This document shows positions 11,078-20,040 of a DNA stretch of 64,000 bases, in pieces. Source of the stretch: Cystobacter fuscus (lineage in GTDB: Bacteria > Myxococcota > Myxococcia > Myxococcales > Myxococcaceae); the NCBI RefSeq assembly GCF_002305875.1, contig NZ_CP022098.1, forward strand, positions 4,092,001 through 4,156,000, given 5' to 3'. Both the position numbers and the translations under genes were made by a program. The notes under the pieces are model-generated. The model was not told the DNA's origin. It saw only the letters and a program-made list of their open reading frames with translations, and did no database searches. The number at the start of each line of letters is the position of its first letter. Position 1 is the stretch's first letter.

Positions 11078-11114
11078 TTTAAGTCACTCGACTGATGAAG
11101 TCAACCGACTTAAA
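11078..11114. promoter_or_regulatory. Palindromic operator upstream of the TetR gene
   Basis: A 37-bp inverted repeat with perfect 8-bp ends (TTTAAGTC ... GACTTAAA) and further paired bases inside (13 of 16 positions per arm match). It lies 50 bp upstream of the TetR start and 145 bp upstream of the divergent gene at 11260. Size and position fit a TetR-family operator that could control both directions. Confidence 0.7.
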
Positions 11115-11259
11115 TCGACGTCCATCGCGATGATGGATGCCTTGCTTCCAGGCCTGGGTCCGGTCGATTCCGGAGACGCTCTACAGGCGGGGCGGCCTCC
11201 GGCTGCTGGCGGGGGAGGGTGGACGTCAGTTTCCTCGGGAACCAGGCGTCCCGGCGCCC

Positions 11260-12261
11260 ATGAGAACCGAACGCATCTTCATCCCCACCGACTTCGCCCC
11301 CGACTCCCTCTGCTGGCGTGGTGACGAACTCGTCGACTGGGTCTCCGGCGGCCGCTCCTACGCCCTGGACGGAAGCATCACCGAGTCCGACATCAGCTAT
11401 CGCTACCGCTTCGACAGCGCGGTGATGTCCCAGGATGGCCGGTACGCCGTCCTCTACGAGAAACTCGGGACGAAGGGGCTCCTGCTCCACCAGGGCCGGG
11501 TGCTGCGCGAGCTGAACCGCAGCTTCTACCACGCGGACACCTACGAGTACCCCGTCGCCCTGATGACCTCGCCGGGTGGCCGCACGCTCCTGGCCCACTG
11601 CCCCGACGAGTATTGCCGTCTGGAACTCGAGGATGCCGAGACCGGGGAGCGGCTCACCCGGCGGGAGGGTGAATCGTCAGACATCTTCCACTCCCGGCTC
11701 CAGTTCAGCCGCGATGGACGTTTCCTGCTCAGCGCGGGGTGGATCTGGCATCCCGTGGACACGGCGTATGTCTTCGACGTGGCGCTCGCGCTCGAGCAGC
11801 CCCGGTCGTTGGACGAGCCCAAGGACCTGGAGCTGGGTGACTCGTTCGTGGAGATCCACTCGGCGACTTTCGGCGAGCGGGACACGCTGGTCTTCGAGTG
11901 CTCGGGCCTGGAAGGTGAAGCGGTTTCCTTACCGGATGGACAGCCGGAGGGCTCGGGAGGACTCGTGGTGTACTCGCTCACCGAGCGTCGCGTCCTGTCC
12001 GTGGCTCCCCTGGAGAAGCCCACGGGGACCCTGATGGTGGCGGGCGGGTACGCGGTCGGCTTCTACGAGCATCCCAGGCTTTTCGAGCTGACGACCGGAC
12101 GCATCCTGGAGCAATGGCCTGAACTCCATACGGGCCGTCAGGGCAGCAGCATCATCCACCACCTACCGCCCGCGCCGCCGTTCGCGCTGGACCCCGCCGG
12201 TCGTCGCCTCGCCGTGGCGACGGACAAGGGCATCGAGGTGGTCCGCATCCTCCCGGGATGA
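11260..12261 (+). CDS. Hypothetical protein, beta-propeller-like
   Basis: Protein of 333 aa with no signal peptide or membrane segment, so probably cytoplasmic. I do not recognise a family. Repeated strand-rich blocks with the pattern of propeller blades occur along the protein (MSQDGRYAVLYEK, MTSPGGRTLLAHC, FSRDGRFLLSAG, LDPAGRRLAVATD), similar to WD40-like folds in spacing of about 60 residues. The start at 11260 is chosen because the frame upstream overlaps the operator region and has no conserved look. It is divergent from the oxygenase cluster. Function unknown. Confidence 0.65.
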   Translation: MRTERIFIPTDFAPDSLCWRGDELVDWVSGGRSYALDGSITESDISYRYRFDSAVMSQDGRYAVLYEKLGTKGLLLHQGRVLRELNRSFYHADTYEYPVALMTSPGGRTLLAHCPDEYCRLELEDAETGERLTRREGESSDIFHSRLQFSRDGRFLLSAGWIWHPVDTAYVFDVALALEQPRSLDEPKDLELGDSFVEIHSATFGERDTLVFECSGLEGEAVSLPDGQPEGSGGLVVYSLTERRVLSVAPLEKPTGTLMVAGGYAVGFYEHPRLFELTTGRILEQWPELHTGRQGSSIIHHLPPAPPFALDPAGRRLAVATDKGIEVVRILPG

Positions 12262-12708
12262 CTCCTGTCGTCTGAAAATATTTCGGCGGACCGCGGGCCC
12301 TTCAACGACTCTCAGCGTGTGGTGAGACGCGGACTCCAGTCGCCCGATGTCTCGTGCGCCACAACAGACCAACGACGGCAGGGATGGTCCCCAGGCCAAT
12401 TGCGCCCGTGACAATCCGTCCATATTTCCTGCTGCGTTCGTTCATGTGTCCAAAAGACTCTTCTTTTTACAGACCTACAATCCACCGTTTCTAGAAGCGC
12501 CCCATCCCTGGCCTGGCGGAGCCTGCTTGCCTGCCCTGGTCATATGGGATTACAGCGTCAGGTATGGGCAGTCCTGACTTCCTGGATTGAGCCGTCTTTA
12601 AAGACAAACACGAGTATCGCTGTCTTTATTCGCTCTCTTTCGTGAATACCTGAGCCGGGATTTCTCATTCCCTGGTCTCAGGGCCTCAACGTACCAGGAG
12701 AACATCGT
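12262..12708. other. Intergenic/leader region before the DUF1800 gene
   Basis: This 447-bp stretch has locally lower GC than its neighbours. It contains no convincing gene. The distal part carries the nested palindromes at 12594-12628 described separately; the promoter of the DUF1800-DUF1501 pair should lie here. CAGGAGAAC ahead of the ATG at 12709 is a usable ribosome site. Confidence 0.5.
12594..12628. promoter_or_regulatory. Nested palindromes (GTCTTTAAAGAC and TAAAGACA...TGTCTTTA)
   Basis: A perfect 12-bp palindrome (12594-12605) shares its right half with a second perfect 8-bp inverted repeat (12599-12606 with 12621-12628, 14-nt loop). Three copies of the GTCTTTA half-site therefore lie within 35 bp, about 80 bp upstream of the DUF1800 start. 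It could be a multi-site operator or alternative hairpins in the leader. Confidence 0.5.
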
Positions 12709-14322
12709 ATGATACGCCACACTGCCCTGGCTCTTTCCCTGTGTGTGTTTGGTCATGCACAGGCGCAGGGGCTCTCCACGACCGCGACCGAGCCCGACGC
12801 CATCCGTTTCCTCGAGCAGGCAACCTTCGGCCCGCGGCTCGCCCATGGGGTGAGCCCGCTGCCCATCGACAGCGTGGAGGGGGTGATGAGTGTTGGCGTC
12901 TCCCAGGCCATCACCGAGCAGCTCGCCGCTCCCCGTACCGTGTTCGACGGAACGACCTCGACCGTGGATCTCGGCTCTCAATTCTTCTACAACGCCGTCA
13001 TGGGCAGGGATCAGCTCCGGCAGCGCGTGACCTTCGCGCTCAGCCAGATCCTCGTCGTCTCGGAAAGCGCCATCCGCGATAATTCAACCACCCCCGAGTT
13101 GGAGCCCAAGGTGGCGCTGGCGGATTATCTCAACCTGCTCTCCGCGAACGCTTTTGGTAACTACCGCACCTTGCTCGACGCGGTCACCCGCAACCCCGCC
13201 ATGGGAACCTATCTCAACATGGCGAACAACCTGGCGTTCGACTGGGCAGGTCGGCCCCTGCCGCTGAACGAGAACTTCTCCCGGGAGATGCTCCAGCTCT
13301 TCACGCTCGGGCTGGACAAGTTGAACGAGGACGGCACCCCCGTGCTCGACGCCAATGGCGTGCCCATCCCCGCGTACAGCGAGGCCCAGGTCCAGGCGTT
13401 CGCGCGAGTCCTCTCCGGGTGGACCTATGCCAGCACCGCGGGCTGTCCGACCAAGGGTCACAACAACACCATCAGCTACGCCCAGCCGCTGATTGCCTGT
13501 GATCTGAATCACGACTCCTCCGCGCAGACCCTCCTTCGGGGCGCGGTGACGACCGCGGGAGCGAGCGCCACGGTGCATCTCCAGGAGGCGCTCGACAACG
13601 TCTTCGCCGACCTGAACCTGCCTCCGTTCATCAGCAAGCAGCTCATCCAGCACCTCGTCACCAGCAATCCCAGCCCCGAGTACGTCCGCCGGGTGGCGGC
13701 GGTCTTCAAGGACAATGGAAGTGGTGTGCGCGGCGACCTGGGCGCGGTGGTCCGCGCGATCCTCGAGGACCCCGAGGCCCGCGGTGACAAGGCTCCGGCG
13801 CAGCTCGAGGCCACCTACGGTCGGCTTCGTCCGCCCGTGCTGTTCATCACCTCACTGATCCGGGGGTTGAACGGCACGCTCGATACGACGGCGTCCAAGA
13901 ACCCGGGAGGCAGGCTCAACACCTATAGCCGCACGCTCGGACAGGACGTGCCCAGGCCGCCCTCGGTCTTCAGCTACTACTCGCCCCACACGCCCGCTCC
14001 TGGCGGCAATGGGCTCCTCGGCCCCGAGTTCGGCATCCTGGACTCCGCGACGGCCACCGCTCGCGCCAACTTCGTGTACGACCTCATCTACAACAACTTG
14101 TCGAGTGCTGGGATCGTGATTGATTTCACCTCGCTGCCCGTCAATCCAGACGGCCTGGTGGCCTGGCTCGGCCGGTATTGGATTCATGGCGAGATGTCCT
14201 CGGAGCTGAGCACCGCGCTCCTCCAGGCCATGAACGATCCTCGCGCCGGCGGCAACACCCGCAAGCAGCAATTGGCCATCTATCTCACGTCGCTCTCTCC
14301 CGAGTTCCAGATCCAGAGGTAA
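12709..14322 (+). CDS. DUF1800 family exported protein
   Basis: Secreted or periplasmic protein of unknown function, 537 aa. A Sec signal peptide ends near residue 20 (HAQAQG). The DUF1800 hallmarks are visible: FLEQATFGP near the start, RQRVTFALSQILVVSE, YLNMANN, the central PLNENFSREMLQLFTLGLD block, FARVLSGWTY, and PEYVRRVAAVFKDNG with RAILEDPEAR. It is followed after 4 bp by a DUF1501 gene; the two families are commonly found as neighbours in Myxococcota and Planctomycetota, so the products probably act together. No catalytic function is established. Confidence 0.9.
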   Translation: MIRHTALALSLCVFGHAQAQGLSTTATEPDAIRFLEQATFGPRLAHGVSPLPIDSVEGVMSVGVSQAITEQLAAPRTVFDGTTSTVDLGSQFFYNAVMGRDQLRQRVTFALSQILVVSESAIRDNSTTPELEPKVALADYLNLLSANAFGNYRTLLDAVTRNPAMGTYLNMANNLAFDWAGRPLPLNENFSREMLQLFTLGLDKLNEDGTPVLDANGVPIPAYSEAQVQAFARVLSGWTYASTAGCPTKGHNNTISYAQPLIACDLNHDSSAQTLLRGAVTTAGASATVHLQEALDNVFADLNLPPFISKQLIQHLVTSNPSPEYVRRVAAVFKDNGSGVRGDLGAVVRAILEDPEARGDKAPAQLEATYGRLRPPVLFITSLIRGLNGTLDTTASKNPGGRLNTYSRTLGQDVPRPPSVFSYYSPHTPAPGGNGLLGPEFGILDSATATARANFVYDLIYNNLSSAGIVIDFTSLPVNPDGLVAWLGRYWIHGEMSSELSTALLQAMNDPRAGGNTRKQQLAIYLTSLSPEFQIQR

Positions 14323-14326
14323 TCCC

Positions 14327-15853
14327 ATGAAGATCTCGCGCCGCCAACTCCTTCGCGCCACGGGCCTGCTCTCCGCCGCCGCCACTCTTCCCCGCTGGTC
14401 GGGTGAGGCGAACGCCGCCTCGGCCACGGGCTACTCCGGTTACCGCGCCGCCATCTGTGTCAGCCTTCTGGGCGGCAACGACTCCAACAACCTCCTCGTG
14501 CCCAAGCTGGAGACGCCCTACGCCCAATACATGGCGGCACGGCCGAACATTGGTCTCAAGCAGACGGACCTGTTGCCCATCAACCCGCTGGGCCTCGCCG
14601 CCGGTGCCTATGGGCTGCATCCCTCGCTCACGAAGCTCCAGGCGCTCTTCGAGCAGGGGCGGGCCGCCGTGGTGTGCAACGTGGGACCGCTCGTGCTGCC
14701 GATGATCAAGTCGGACTACACCTCGAGCACGGTGGTGCGGCCGGACAACCTGTTCTCCCACGAGGACCAGCAGGAGGCCTGGGCGAGCGGCATCGCGAAC
14801 CCCTCCAACGTCGTCCTCCCCCTGGCGCTCATCGGAAAGTCGACCGGATGGGGTGGCCGGACCGCGGACAAGATCCACGGCCTGAATCCCGGAGAGTATC
14901 CGGAGGTGACCTCGTTCAGCAGTGGCCAGGTGCTCTTCACCGAGGGCGCCACACGGCGTCCGCTGATGGTGGCCTCCAACGGCGTCCTGAGTGTCAAGGA
15001 GACGACCGACGCCGCCTTCAATGCCCTTCAGCGGGAGTCGCTCGCCCAGGTGCTGGCCATCGACAACGGCGTCACCCTGGAGGCGTCCTATGGCGGGTCG
15101 TTCGCCATGGCACAGGCCTTCGCCAGCTCGCGCACCGCCGCGCGGGAGGTCGCCTGGAATCGGCTCCCCCAGGCGACGCGTGCCGCGATCGAGGCCCTGT
15201 TCGTCCCCCCCAAGGACAGTGGGGGTTGGTCGCTGCACACCCAGCTCTACCAGGTTCTCCGGGATCTCGTGGCGGCGGCGACCCCGGTGGCCAGTGGCGG
15301 TCTGGGCCTCAAGCGCCAGCTCTTCTCGGTGATACTCGGCGGCTTCGACACCCACATCGGGCAGGACGCGACCCAGGCCTCGCTGTTCCGGCAGCTCGAC
15401 TTCGCGCTCGATGCCTTCTACCAGGCGCTCGTGCTGGTCCAGGGGGCGTTCGGCACCAGTGCGCCACAGGCCACGCTCTTCACGATGAGCGACTTCAGCC
15501 GCACCCTCGTGGAGAACTCCAACCGGGGAACGGACCATGGCTGGGGCAGCCACGCCATCGTCCTCGGGGATCGCGTCGCCGGACGCCGACTCTACGGCAC
15601 CTTCCCCAACCTGGACCTGTCGAACAACGCGGCGAACAACCTCGACACCGTCGACGAGAAGGGCCGCTGGATTCCCACGTTGTCCATGGACCAGTACGCC
15701 CACTCCGTCGCGCAGTGGATGGGTTTGTCGACCACCGCGGAGCGCGACTACGTGTTCCCCAACATCAAGGACTATCTCGACTCGGCGGTCGCGAGGGGAT
15801 TCCCCGCCGCCGCGCAAAGCGCCACGGTCGGGTTCATGATGGTGGATGGATAG
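14327..15853 (+). CDS. DUF1501 family protein with Tat signal
   Basis: Protein of 508 aa, exported through the Tat pathway: SRRQLLRATGLL at residues 4-15 is a twin-arginine motif, followed by a hydrophobic stretch and an Ala-x-Ala site near residue 32. The family motif LLGGNDSNNLLVP appears directly after the signal, and the alkaline-phosphatase-like C-terminal half shows GGFDTHIGQ, MSDFSRTLVEN and GTDHGWGSHA, which in related folds would place metal-binding Asp/His residues. Family function unknown; resemblance to the sulfatase/alkaline phosphatase fold suggests a hydrolase. Overlap-like spacing with the DUF1800 gene indicates one transcript. Confidence 0.9.
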   Translation: MKISRRQLLRATGLLSAAATLPRWSGEANAASATGYSGYRAAICVSLLGGNDSNNLLVPKLETPYAQYMAARPNIGLKQTDLLPINPLGLAAGAYGLHPSLTKLQALFEQGRAAVVCNVGPLVLPMIKSDYTSSTVVRPDNLFSHEDQQEAWASGIANPSNVVLPLALIGKSTGWGGRTADKIHGLNPGEYPEVTSFSSGQVLFTEGATRRPLMVASNGVLSVKETTDAAFNALQRESLAQVLAIDNGVTLEASYGGSFAMAQAFASSRTAAREVAWNRLPQATRAAIEALFVPPKDSGGWSLHTQLYQVLRDLVAAATPVASGGLGLKRQLFSVILGGFDTHIGQDATQASLFRQLDFALDAFYQALVLVQGAFGTSAPQATLFTMSDFSRTLVENSNRGTDHGWGSHAIVLGDRVAGRRLYGTFPNLDLSNNAANNLDTVDEKGRWIPTLSMDQYAHSVAQWMGLSTTAERDYVFPNIKDYLDSAVARGFPAAAQSATVGFMMVDG

Positions 15854-15900
15854 AAAAGTCGCTGCCCGAGTGGAGAAGCCGCTTTTTGGCGGACCCATCC

Positions 15901-15937
15901 GGGCCCAGGGTGGAGTCGAACCACTCGCCTTTCGGCG
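15901..15937 (-). other. tRNA-like 3' fragment (T-arm plus acceptor half)
   Basis: Read on the minus strand, CGCCGAAAGG, then GTGGTTCGACTCCAC, then CCTGGGC follow in the order seen in the 3' half of the tRNA-Leu at 37069-37150, including the variable-arm stem with a GAAA loop, a B-box-like GGTTCGACTCC and an identical CCTGGGC acceptor strand. The T-stem has 4 pairs, not 5, and I find no matching 5' half or anticodon arm. It may be a remnant of a second tRNA-Leu or a tRNA-like scar in the 178-bp gap between convergent genes. Confidence 0.35.
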
Positions 15938-16031
15938 ATACCAGAGCGTGTAGGGCCTCTCCGGCCGGGCAGCTTCTCCAGGGACGCGGGGGCGCGATTC
16001 TTCCTGACCGCCGATTTTCCTTCCCCGTGCG

Positions 16032-16838
16032 TCAGTGCTCCGGGGGGCTGGAGACCAGGGCGGTGACGTCGCGGAAGGCCCCCTGGCACGGGGCCACGTC
16101 GGACGCGAGGTAATGGGCCACCCGGCCGGGCGTCAGCGCGACGATGGCCGAGGAGCGGGTGCCATAGTGCGGCGTGTGGATGCACAGCGCCTGGCATTGG
16201 CGGAAGAATTCCTTCAGCTCCGGATGGCCGTCCTCCTCCGGCAGTGGGTCCGGCCCGTGCTCCGGGAGCACGTGGTCCGCCAGCAGCGTCTGGAGCGACC
16301 GCGCCAGCTCCGGCCAGGACTGGTGGGCGAGGCGCTCGGCCAGGGCCCGGGCGCGCGGCACCTTGGGGAGCGCCGGGGAATCGAGCACGTCGTTGGACAG
16401 CACGTGGACGCCCGGGGGCACGTCTTCCAGGCGGACCCGCTCCGCGTCGGGACGGGCATAGGCCACCCGGAGCCGCAGCGCGTCCCCATAGAGGAGGTTG
16501 AAGGGACGGAACCGCCGGGCATCCAGCCCCGCCAGATAGTCCTCGACGCCCTCCTGGCTCCCGGCCCGCAGGGCGTTCAGGACGACCTCCCCTCGGGTGT
16601 AGGGCGAGCGCATGAGGTTGGCCGAGCCCCGCTGGTTCGTCAGACCCACGAAAAAGCCGTGCTCCGTCACCCCCATCCACGTCCCCTGCCGCTCCAGGTC
16701 CCGGCCTCCGATGATGCGGGGGGAGGGGACGAGCACCTGGGGCCCCTCGGCGGGGCGGTCATGGCGCTCGTCCCGGTTGGCGGCCAGCAGGAGTGGCCAC
16801 TCGGGGTGGACGTGGCGGAAGGCGAGGAGGGTACACAT
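16032..16838 (-). CDS. NRDE (TANGO2) family protein
   Basis: Protein of 268 aa from the NRDE/TANGO2 family. It begins MCTLLAF, and the defining Asn-Arg-Asp-Glu motif is in LLLAANRDERHDRPA (about residues 18-32); GGRDLERQGTWMGV and LTNQRGS follow as in the family. I start at 16838 because that places Cys at position 2, conserved in the family and proposed as an Ntn-hydrolase-like nucleophile; an ATG 12 codons upstream also exists. Vertebrate TANGO2 is linked to lipid metabolism and haem handling; the bacterial role is not known. It converges on the DUF1501 gene and diverges from MetRS. Confidence 0.85.
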   Translation of the reverse strand: MCTLLAFRHVHPEWPLLLAANRDERHDRPAEGPQVLVPSPRIIGGRDLERQGTWMGVTEHGFFVGLTNQRGSANLMRSPYTRGEVVLNALRAGSQEGVEDYLAGLDARRFRPFNLLYGDALRLRVAYARPDAERVRLEDVPPGVHVLSNDVLDSPALPKVPRARALAERLAHQSWPELARSLQTLLADHVLPEHGPDPLPEEDGHPELKEFFRQCQALCIHTPHYGTRSSAIVALTPGRVAHYLASDVAPCQGAFRDVTALVSSPPEH

Positions 16839-16951
16839 CCTGGATCCGATAACAGCTCGTGGGCTCCCATGCACTCCGGACGCCCGCCTGCTTCTTCCCG
16901 ATGACCCGGACCCTGCGAGCGGCTAATGTCCGCCGCCCTTCAGGAGAACCC

Positions 16952-19057
16952 ATGGCGCAGAGAATCCTCGTCACCAGCGCGCTGCCGTACGCCAATGGCC
17001 CCATCCACATCGGCCACCTCGTCGAGTACGTCCAGACCGACATCTATGTCCGCTTCTTGCGCTCCAGCGGCAAGGACGTCGTCTACTTCTGCGCGGACGA
17101 CACCCACGGCACCCCCATCGAGATCAACGCCGCCAAGCAGGGGCTCAAGCCCGAGGAGTTCATCGGCCGGTGGTACGACGCGCACCAGGCGGACTTCCGC
17201 GACTTCGGCGTGAGCGTCGACTACTTCCACTCCACGAACTCGCCCGAGAACAAGCACTACGCCGAGCTCATCTACGGCAAGCTCAAGGAGCACGGTGACA
17301 TCGAGAAGCGCGAGATCGAGCAGGCCTACTGCGAGACCGACAAGCGCTTCCTGCCCGACCGCTTCATCAAGGGCACCTGCCCCAACTGCAAGGCCACCGA
17401 GCAGTACGGTGACGCCTGCGAGAAGTGTGGCAAGGCCTACGCGCCCACGGACCTCATCGAGCCGAAGTGCGCGCTGTGTGGCACGCCGCCCGTGCGCCGC
17501 AACTCCTCGCACCTGTTCTTCAAGCTGTCGCGCCACGCGGACTTCCTCCAGCAGACGCTGCGCCGCGAGGGCTTCATCAACCCCGGCCTCGCCACCCAGC
17601 TCCAGGGCTTCTTCGAGAAGGGTCTGGCCGACTGGGACATCAGCCGCGACGGGCCCTACTTCGGCTTCAGCATCCCGGGCGAGACGGACAAGTACTTCTA
17701 CGTCTGGCTGGACGCGCCCATCGGCTACATCGCCACCACGGAGAAGTGGGCCCAGACCACGGGCAAGGCGAAGAGCGCCCTGGACTTCTGGTCCGAGGGC
17801 AGTGACGCGCGCATCATCCACTTCATTGGCAAGGACATCGTCTACTTCCACGCGCTCTTCTGGCCCGCGGTGCTCAAGGTGGCCGGGCTCAAGCAGCCCG
17901 ATGCCATCAAGGCCCACGGCCACCTCACGGTGAACGGCGAGAAGATGTCCAAGAGCCGCGGCACGCTCATCCCCGCGCGCTCCTACCTGGAGCACCTGGA
18001 CCCGAGCTACCTGCGCTACTTCTACGCGGCCAACCTCGGCCCGGGCGTCGAGGACCTCGACCTGAGCCTCAAGGACTTCCGCCTCCGGGTGAACGGCGAG
18101 CTGGTCAACAACATCGGCAACCTCGCCAACCGCAGCCTGTCCATGCTCGCGGGCGCCGCGCTGGACAAGCGGCTGGCTCCCGCGACGAAGGAAGGCCCCG
18201 GCCGCGCCCTGGTCGAGGCCGCGCTCGCCCGCGTCCCCGAGGTGCGCGAGGCCTACGAGAAGCTCGAGTACCGCAACGCCATCCGCGTCATCACCGAGAT
18301 CTCCCAGTCCGCCAACGGCTTCCTCCAGACCGCTGCCCCCTGGGTCAAGGTGAAGACGGACCCCGAGGCCGCTCGCGCCGACCTGAGCGACGCCGCCGAG
18401 GTGGCCTACCTGTTGGGTGCGCTGCTCACGCCGGTGATTCCTCGCGTGACGGAGAAGCTCTTCGCCCAGCTCAACGCGCCGCCGCTCACCTTCGAGGCGC
18501 TCGCCACCGCGCGCTACCCGCTGCTCGACCGCGCCCGCCCCGTGGGCACCCCCGAGCCGCTCATGCCGCGTCTGGAGGAGGAGCGCGTCAACGCCATCCT
18601 CGGCGGCGCGGCCCCCGCCGCCGAGCCCGCCCCGGAGACGAAGAAGGGCGGCAAGGCCGAGAAGAAGGCCGCCGAGCCCAAGCCGGCCGAGGCCAAGGCT
18701 CCCGAGGCGAAGCCCGCCGAGGCCGAGCCCGGGGAGATTGAAATCACCGACTTCGCCAAGGTGGTGCTCAAGGTGGGCCACATCCTGTCCGCCGAGCGCG
18801 TGCCCAAGGCGGACAAGCTGCTCAAGCTGACAGTGGACCTCGGGGAAGGACAGCCGCGCACCATTTGTTCCGGCATCGCCGAGGCCTTCCAACCCGAGCA
18901 GGTGCAGGGCCGCAAGGTGGTGGTGGTGGCCAACCTCAAGCCGCGCATGCTGCGGGGCATCGAGTCGCGCGGGATGATTCTCACCGCGGGCTCCGGGGGC
19001 AAGAACCTGTCGTTGCTGGACCCGGGCGACATGCCGCCGGGCTCCGAGGTGAAGTGA
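16952..19057 (+). CDS. metG: Methionyl-tRNA synthetase
   Basis: Charges tRNA-Met with methionine in the cytoplasm. Protein of 701 aa: class I signature HIGH at residues 19-22, a zinc knuckle with four Cys pairs (CPNCKATEQYGDACEKC and CALC), GKDIVYFHALFWPA, and KMSKS near residue 332 (GEKMSKSRGT). After the anticodon-binding helical domain a Lys/Pro/Ala/Glu linker (about 550-590) leads to a C-terminal EMAP/Arc1p-like tRNA-binding domain (KVGHILSAERVPKADKLLKL ... NLKPRMLRGIESRGMIL), which also dimerises bacterial MetRS. The ATG at 16952 is preceded by AGGAG. The longer upstream frame is not family-like. Confidence 0.97.
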   Translation: MAQRILVTSALPYANGPIHIGHLVEYVQTDIYVRFLRSSGKDVVYFCADDTHGTPIEINAAKQGLKPEEFIGRWYDAHQADFRDFGVSVDYFHSTNSPENKHYAELIYGKLKEHGDIEKREIEQAYCETDKRFLPDRFIKGTCPNCKATEQYGDACEKCGKAYAPTDLIEPKCALCGTPPVRRNSSHLFFKLSRHADFLQQTLRREGFINPGLATQLQGFFEKGLADWDISRDGPYFGFSIPGETDKYFYVWLDAPIGYIATTEKWAQTTGKAKSALDFWSEGSDARIIHFIGKDIVYFHALFWPAVLKVAGLKQPDAIKAHGHLTVNGEKMSKSRGTLIPARSYLEHLDPSYLRYFYAANLGPGVEDLDLSLKDFRLRVNGELVNNIGNLANRSLSMLAGAALDKRLAPATKEGPGRALVEAALARVPEVREAYEKLEYRNAIRVITEISQSANGFLQTAAPWVKVKTDPEAARADLSDAAEVAYLLGALLTPVIPRVTEKLFAQLNAPPLTFEALATARYPLLDRARPVGTPEPLMPRLEEERVNAILGGAAPAAEPAPETKKGGKAEKKAAEPKPAEAKAPEAKPAEAEPGEIEITDFAKVVLKVGHILSAERVPKADKLLKLTVDLGEGQPRTICSGIAEAFQPEQVQGRKVVVVANLKPRMLRGIESRGMILTAGSGGKNLSLLDPGDMPPGSEVK

Positions 19058-19062
19058 GCGTG

Positions 19063-20040
19063 ATGGACTGGCGGGCCGAACGGGACCGGGCCCTCTTCTC
19101 CCTCGAGCACGACAGGGATCCGCGCCTGCGTGCCGAGGCGGCGGAGCTGCTCTTCCACCTCGCGGCCGAGGATGCCTCACGCGCGCCCGAGCTGGCTCCC
19201 GTCCTTCCCCGCCTGCTCGCGGACAAGCAGGTGGCGGTGCGCCGCACCGGCGTGGGCCTGGCCACCGCGGTGCTTCCCGCCGACGAGCTGCCGGGCTTTC
19301 TCGCCGCCCGGGCCTCCGACGAGGAAAGCCTCGTGCGCCTGGAGGCCGCCGGGCGGATGGCCGACCTCGTCCGGGCGGACTGCCGCGGCTCCCTGGCCCG
19401 CTTCCTGGAGGATTCCTCCTTCGAGGTCCGCTTCGAGGCCGCGCGTGGCATGGCCTCGCTCCAGCACCCCGCGGGGCTCGAGGTGCTGCTCCAGGCCCTG
19501 GACAAGGACTTGTTGCGCTTTCGCGCGCTCGGGGCGCTCGCCGAGCTGGGAGATGCGCGCGCTGTGTCCGCGGTGAAATCGCTGTTCCACCGGCTGCTGT
19601 TGCCCGCGTTCGATCGTACCCAGGCGGCGGGGGTGCTCGCGCGGCTGGGCGACGCCGAGGGCGCGGCGTGGCTGCTCAAGCGCAGCGAGCGGCGGCGGTG
19701 GAACTGGGCCCAGGACCGGGCCCTCGCCGTGGAGCTGTGTGGCGAGGTGAAGGCCCCGGGCGCCCTGGAGCGGCTGCACTCCATCGTCGTGGATCCCCGC
19801 GACAAGTGCCGGGGCGCGGCGGCGCGGGGCCTCGGGCGGCTGGGCGATGCGCGTGCCCTGCCGTGGCTGCTCGCGCTGCTCGATGAACCCGGAGTGCCCG
19901 AGGACTTCCGGCTCGATGCCGCCGAGGGCTTGTGGTTGCTCGCCGTTCCCGAGGGCCGGGCGCGGGTGCGCGCGGCTCTGCCCGCGTTCTCCGCCGAGGC
20001 CCGTTCCGAGCTCACCGAGCTCATCCAGGAGATGCCATGA
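19063..20040 (+). CDS. HEAT-repeat protein
   Basis: Cytoplasmic alpha-solenoid protein of 325 aa built from HEAT/PBS-lyase-like repeats, with units such as DPRLRAEAAELLFHL, SSFEVRFEAARGMASL, LLRFRALGALAELGDARAV and RDKCRGAAARGLGRLGDARAL. Such repeats usually mediate protein binding; no catalytic motif is seen. It starts 6 bp after the metG stop (a GTG overlapping the metG stop is also possible) and ends overlapping the TatD start by ATGA, so metG, this gene and tatD form an operon. Confidence 0.85.
   Translation: MDWRAERDRALFSLEHDRDPRLRAEAAELLFHLAAEDASRAPELAPVLPRLLADKQVAVRRTGVGLATAVLPADELPGFLAARASDEESLVRLEAAGRMADLVRADCRGSLARFLEDSSFEVRFEAARGMASLQHPAGLEVLLQALDKDLLRFRALGALAELGDARAVSAVKSLFHRLLLPAFDRTQAAGVLARLGDAEGAAWLLKRSERRRWNWAQDRALAVELCGEVKAPGALERLHSIVVDPRDKCRGAAARGLGRLGDARALPWLLALLDEPGVPEDFRLDAAEGLWLLAVPEGRARVRAALPAFSAEARSELTELIQEMP

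Noticed and set aside
15901-15937. Complete tRNA gene
   Set aside because: Only the 3' half is recognisable; no anticodon arm or pairing 5' acceptor strand can be found, and the T-stem is one pair short.
16940-19180. 746-codon minus-strand open frame opposite metG
   Set aside because: MetRS on the plus strand is complete with HIGH and KMSKS; the antisense frame is low-complexity Gly/Leu/Val/Arg.
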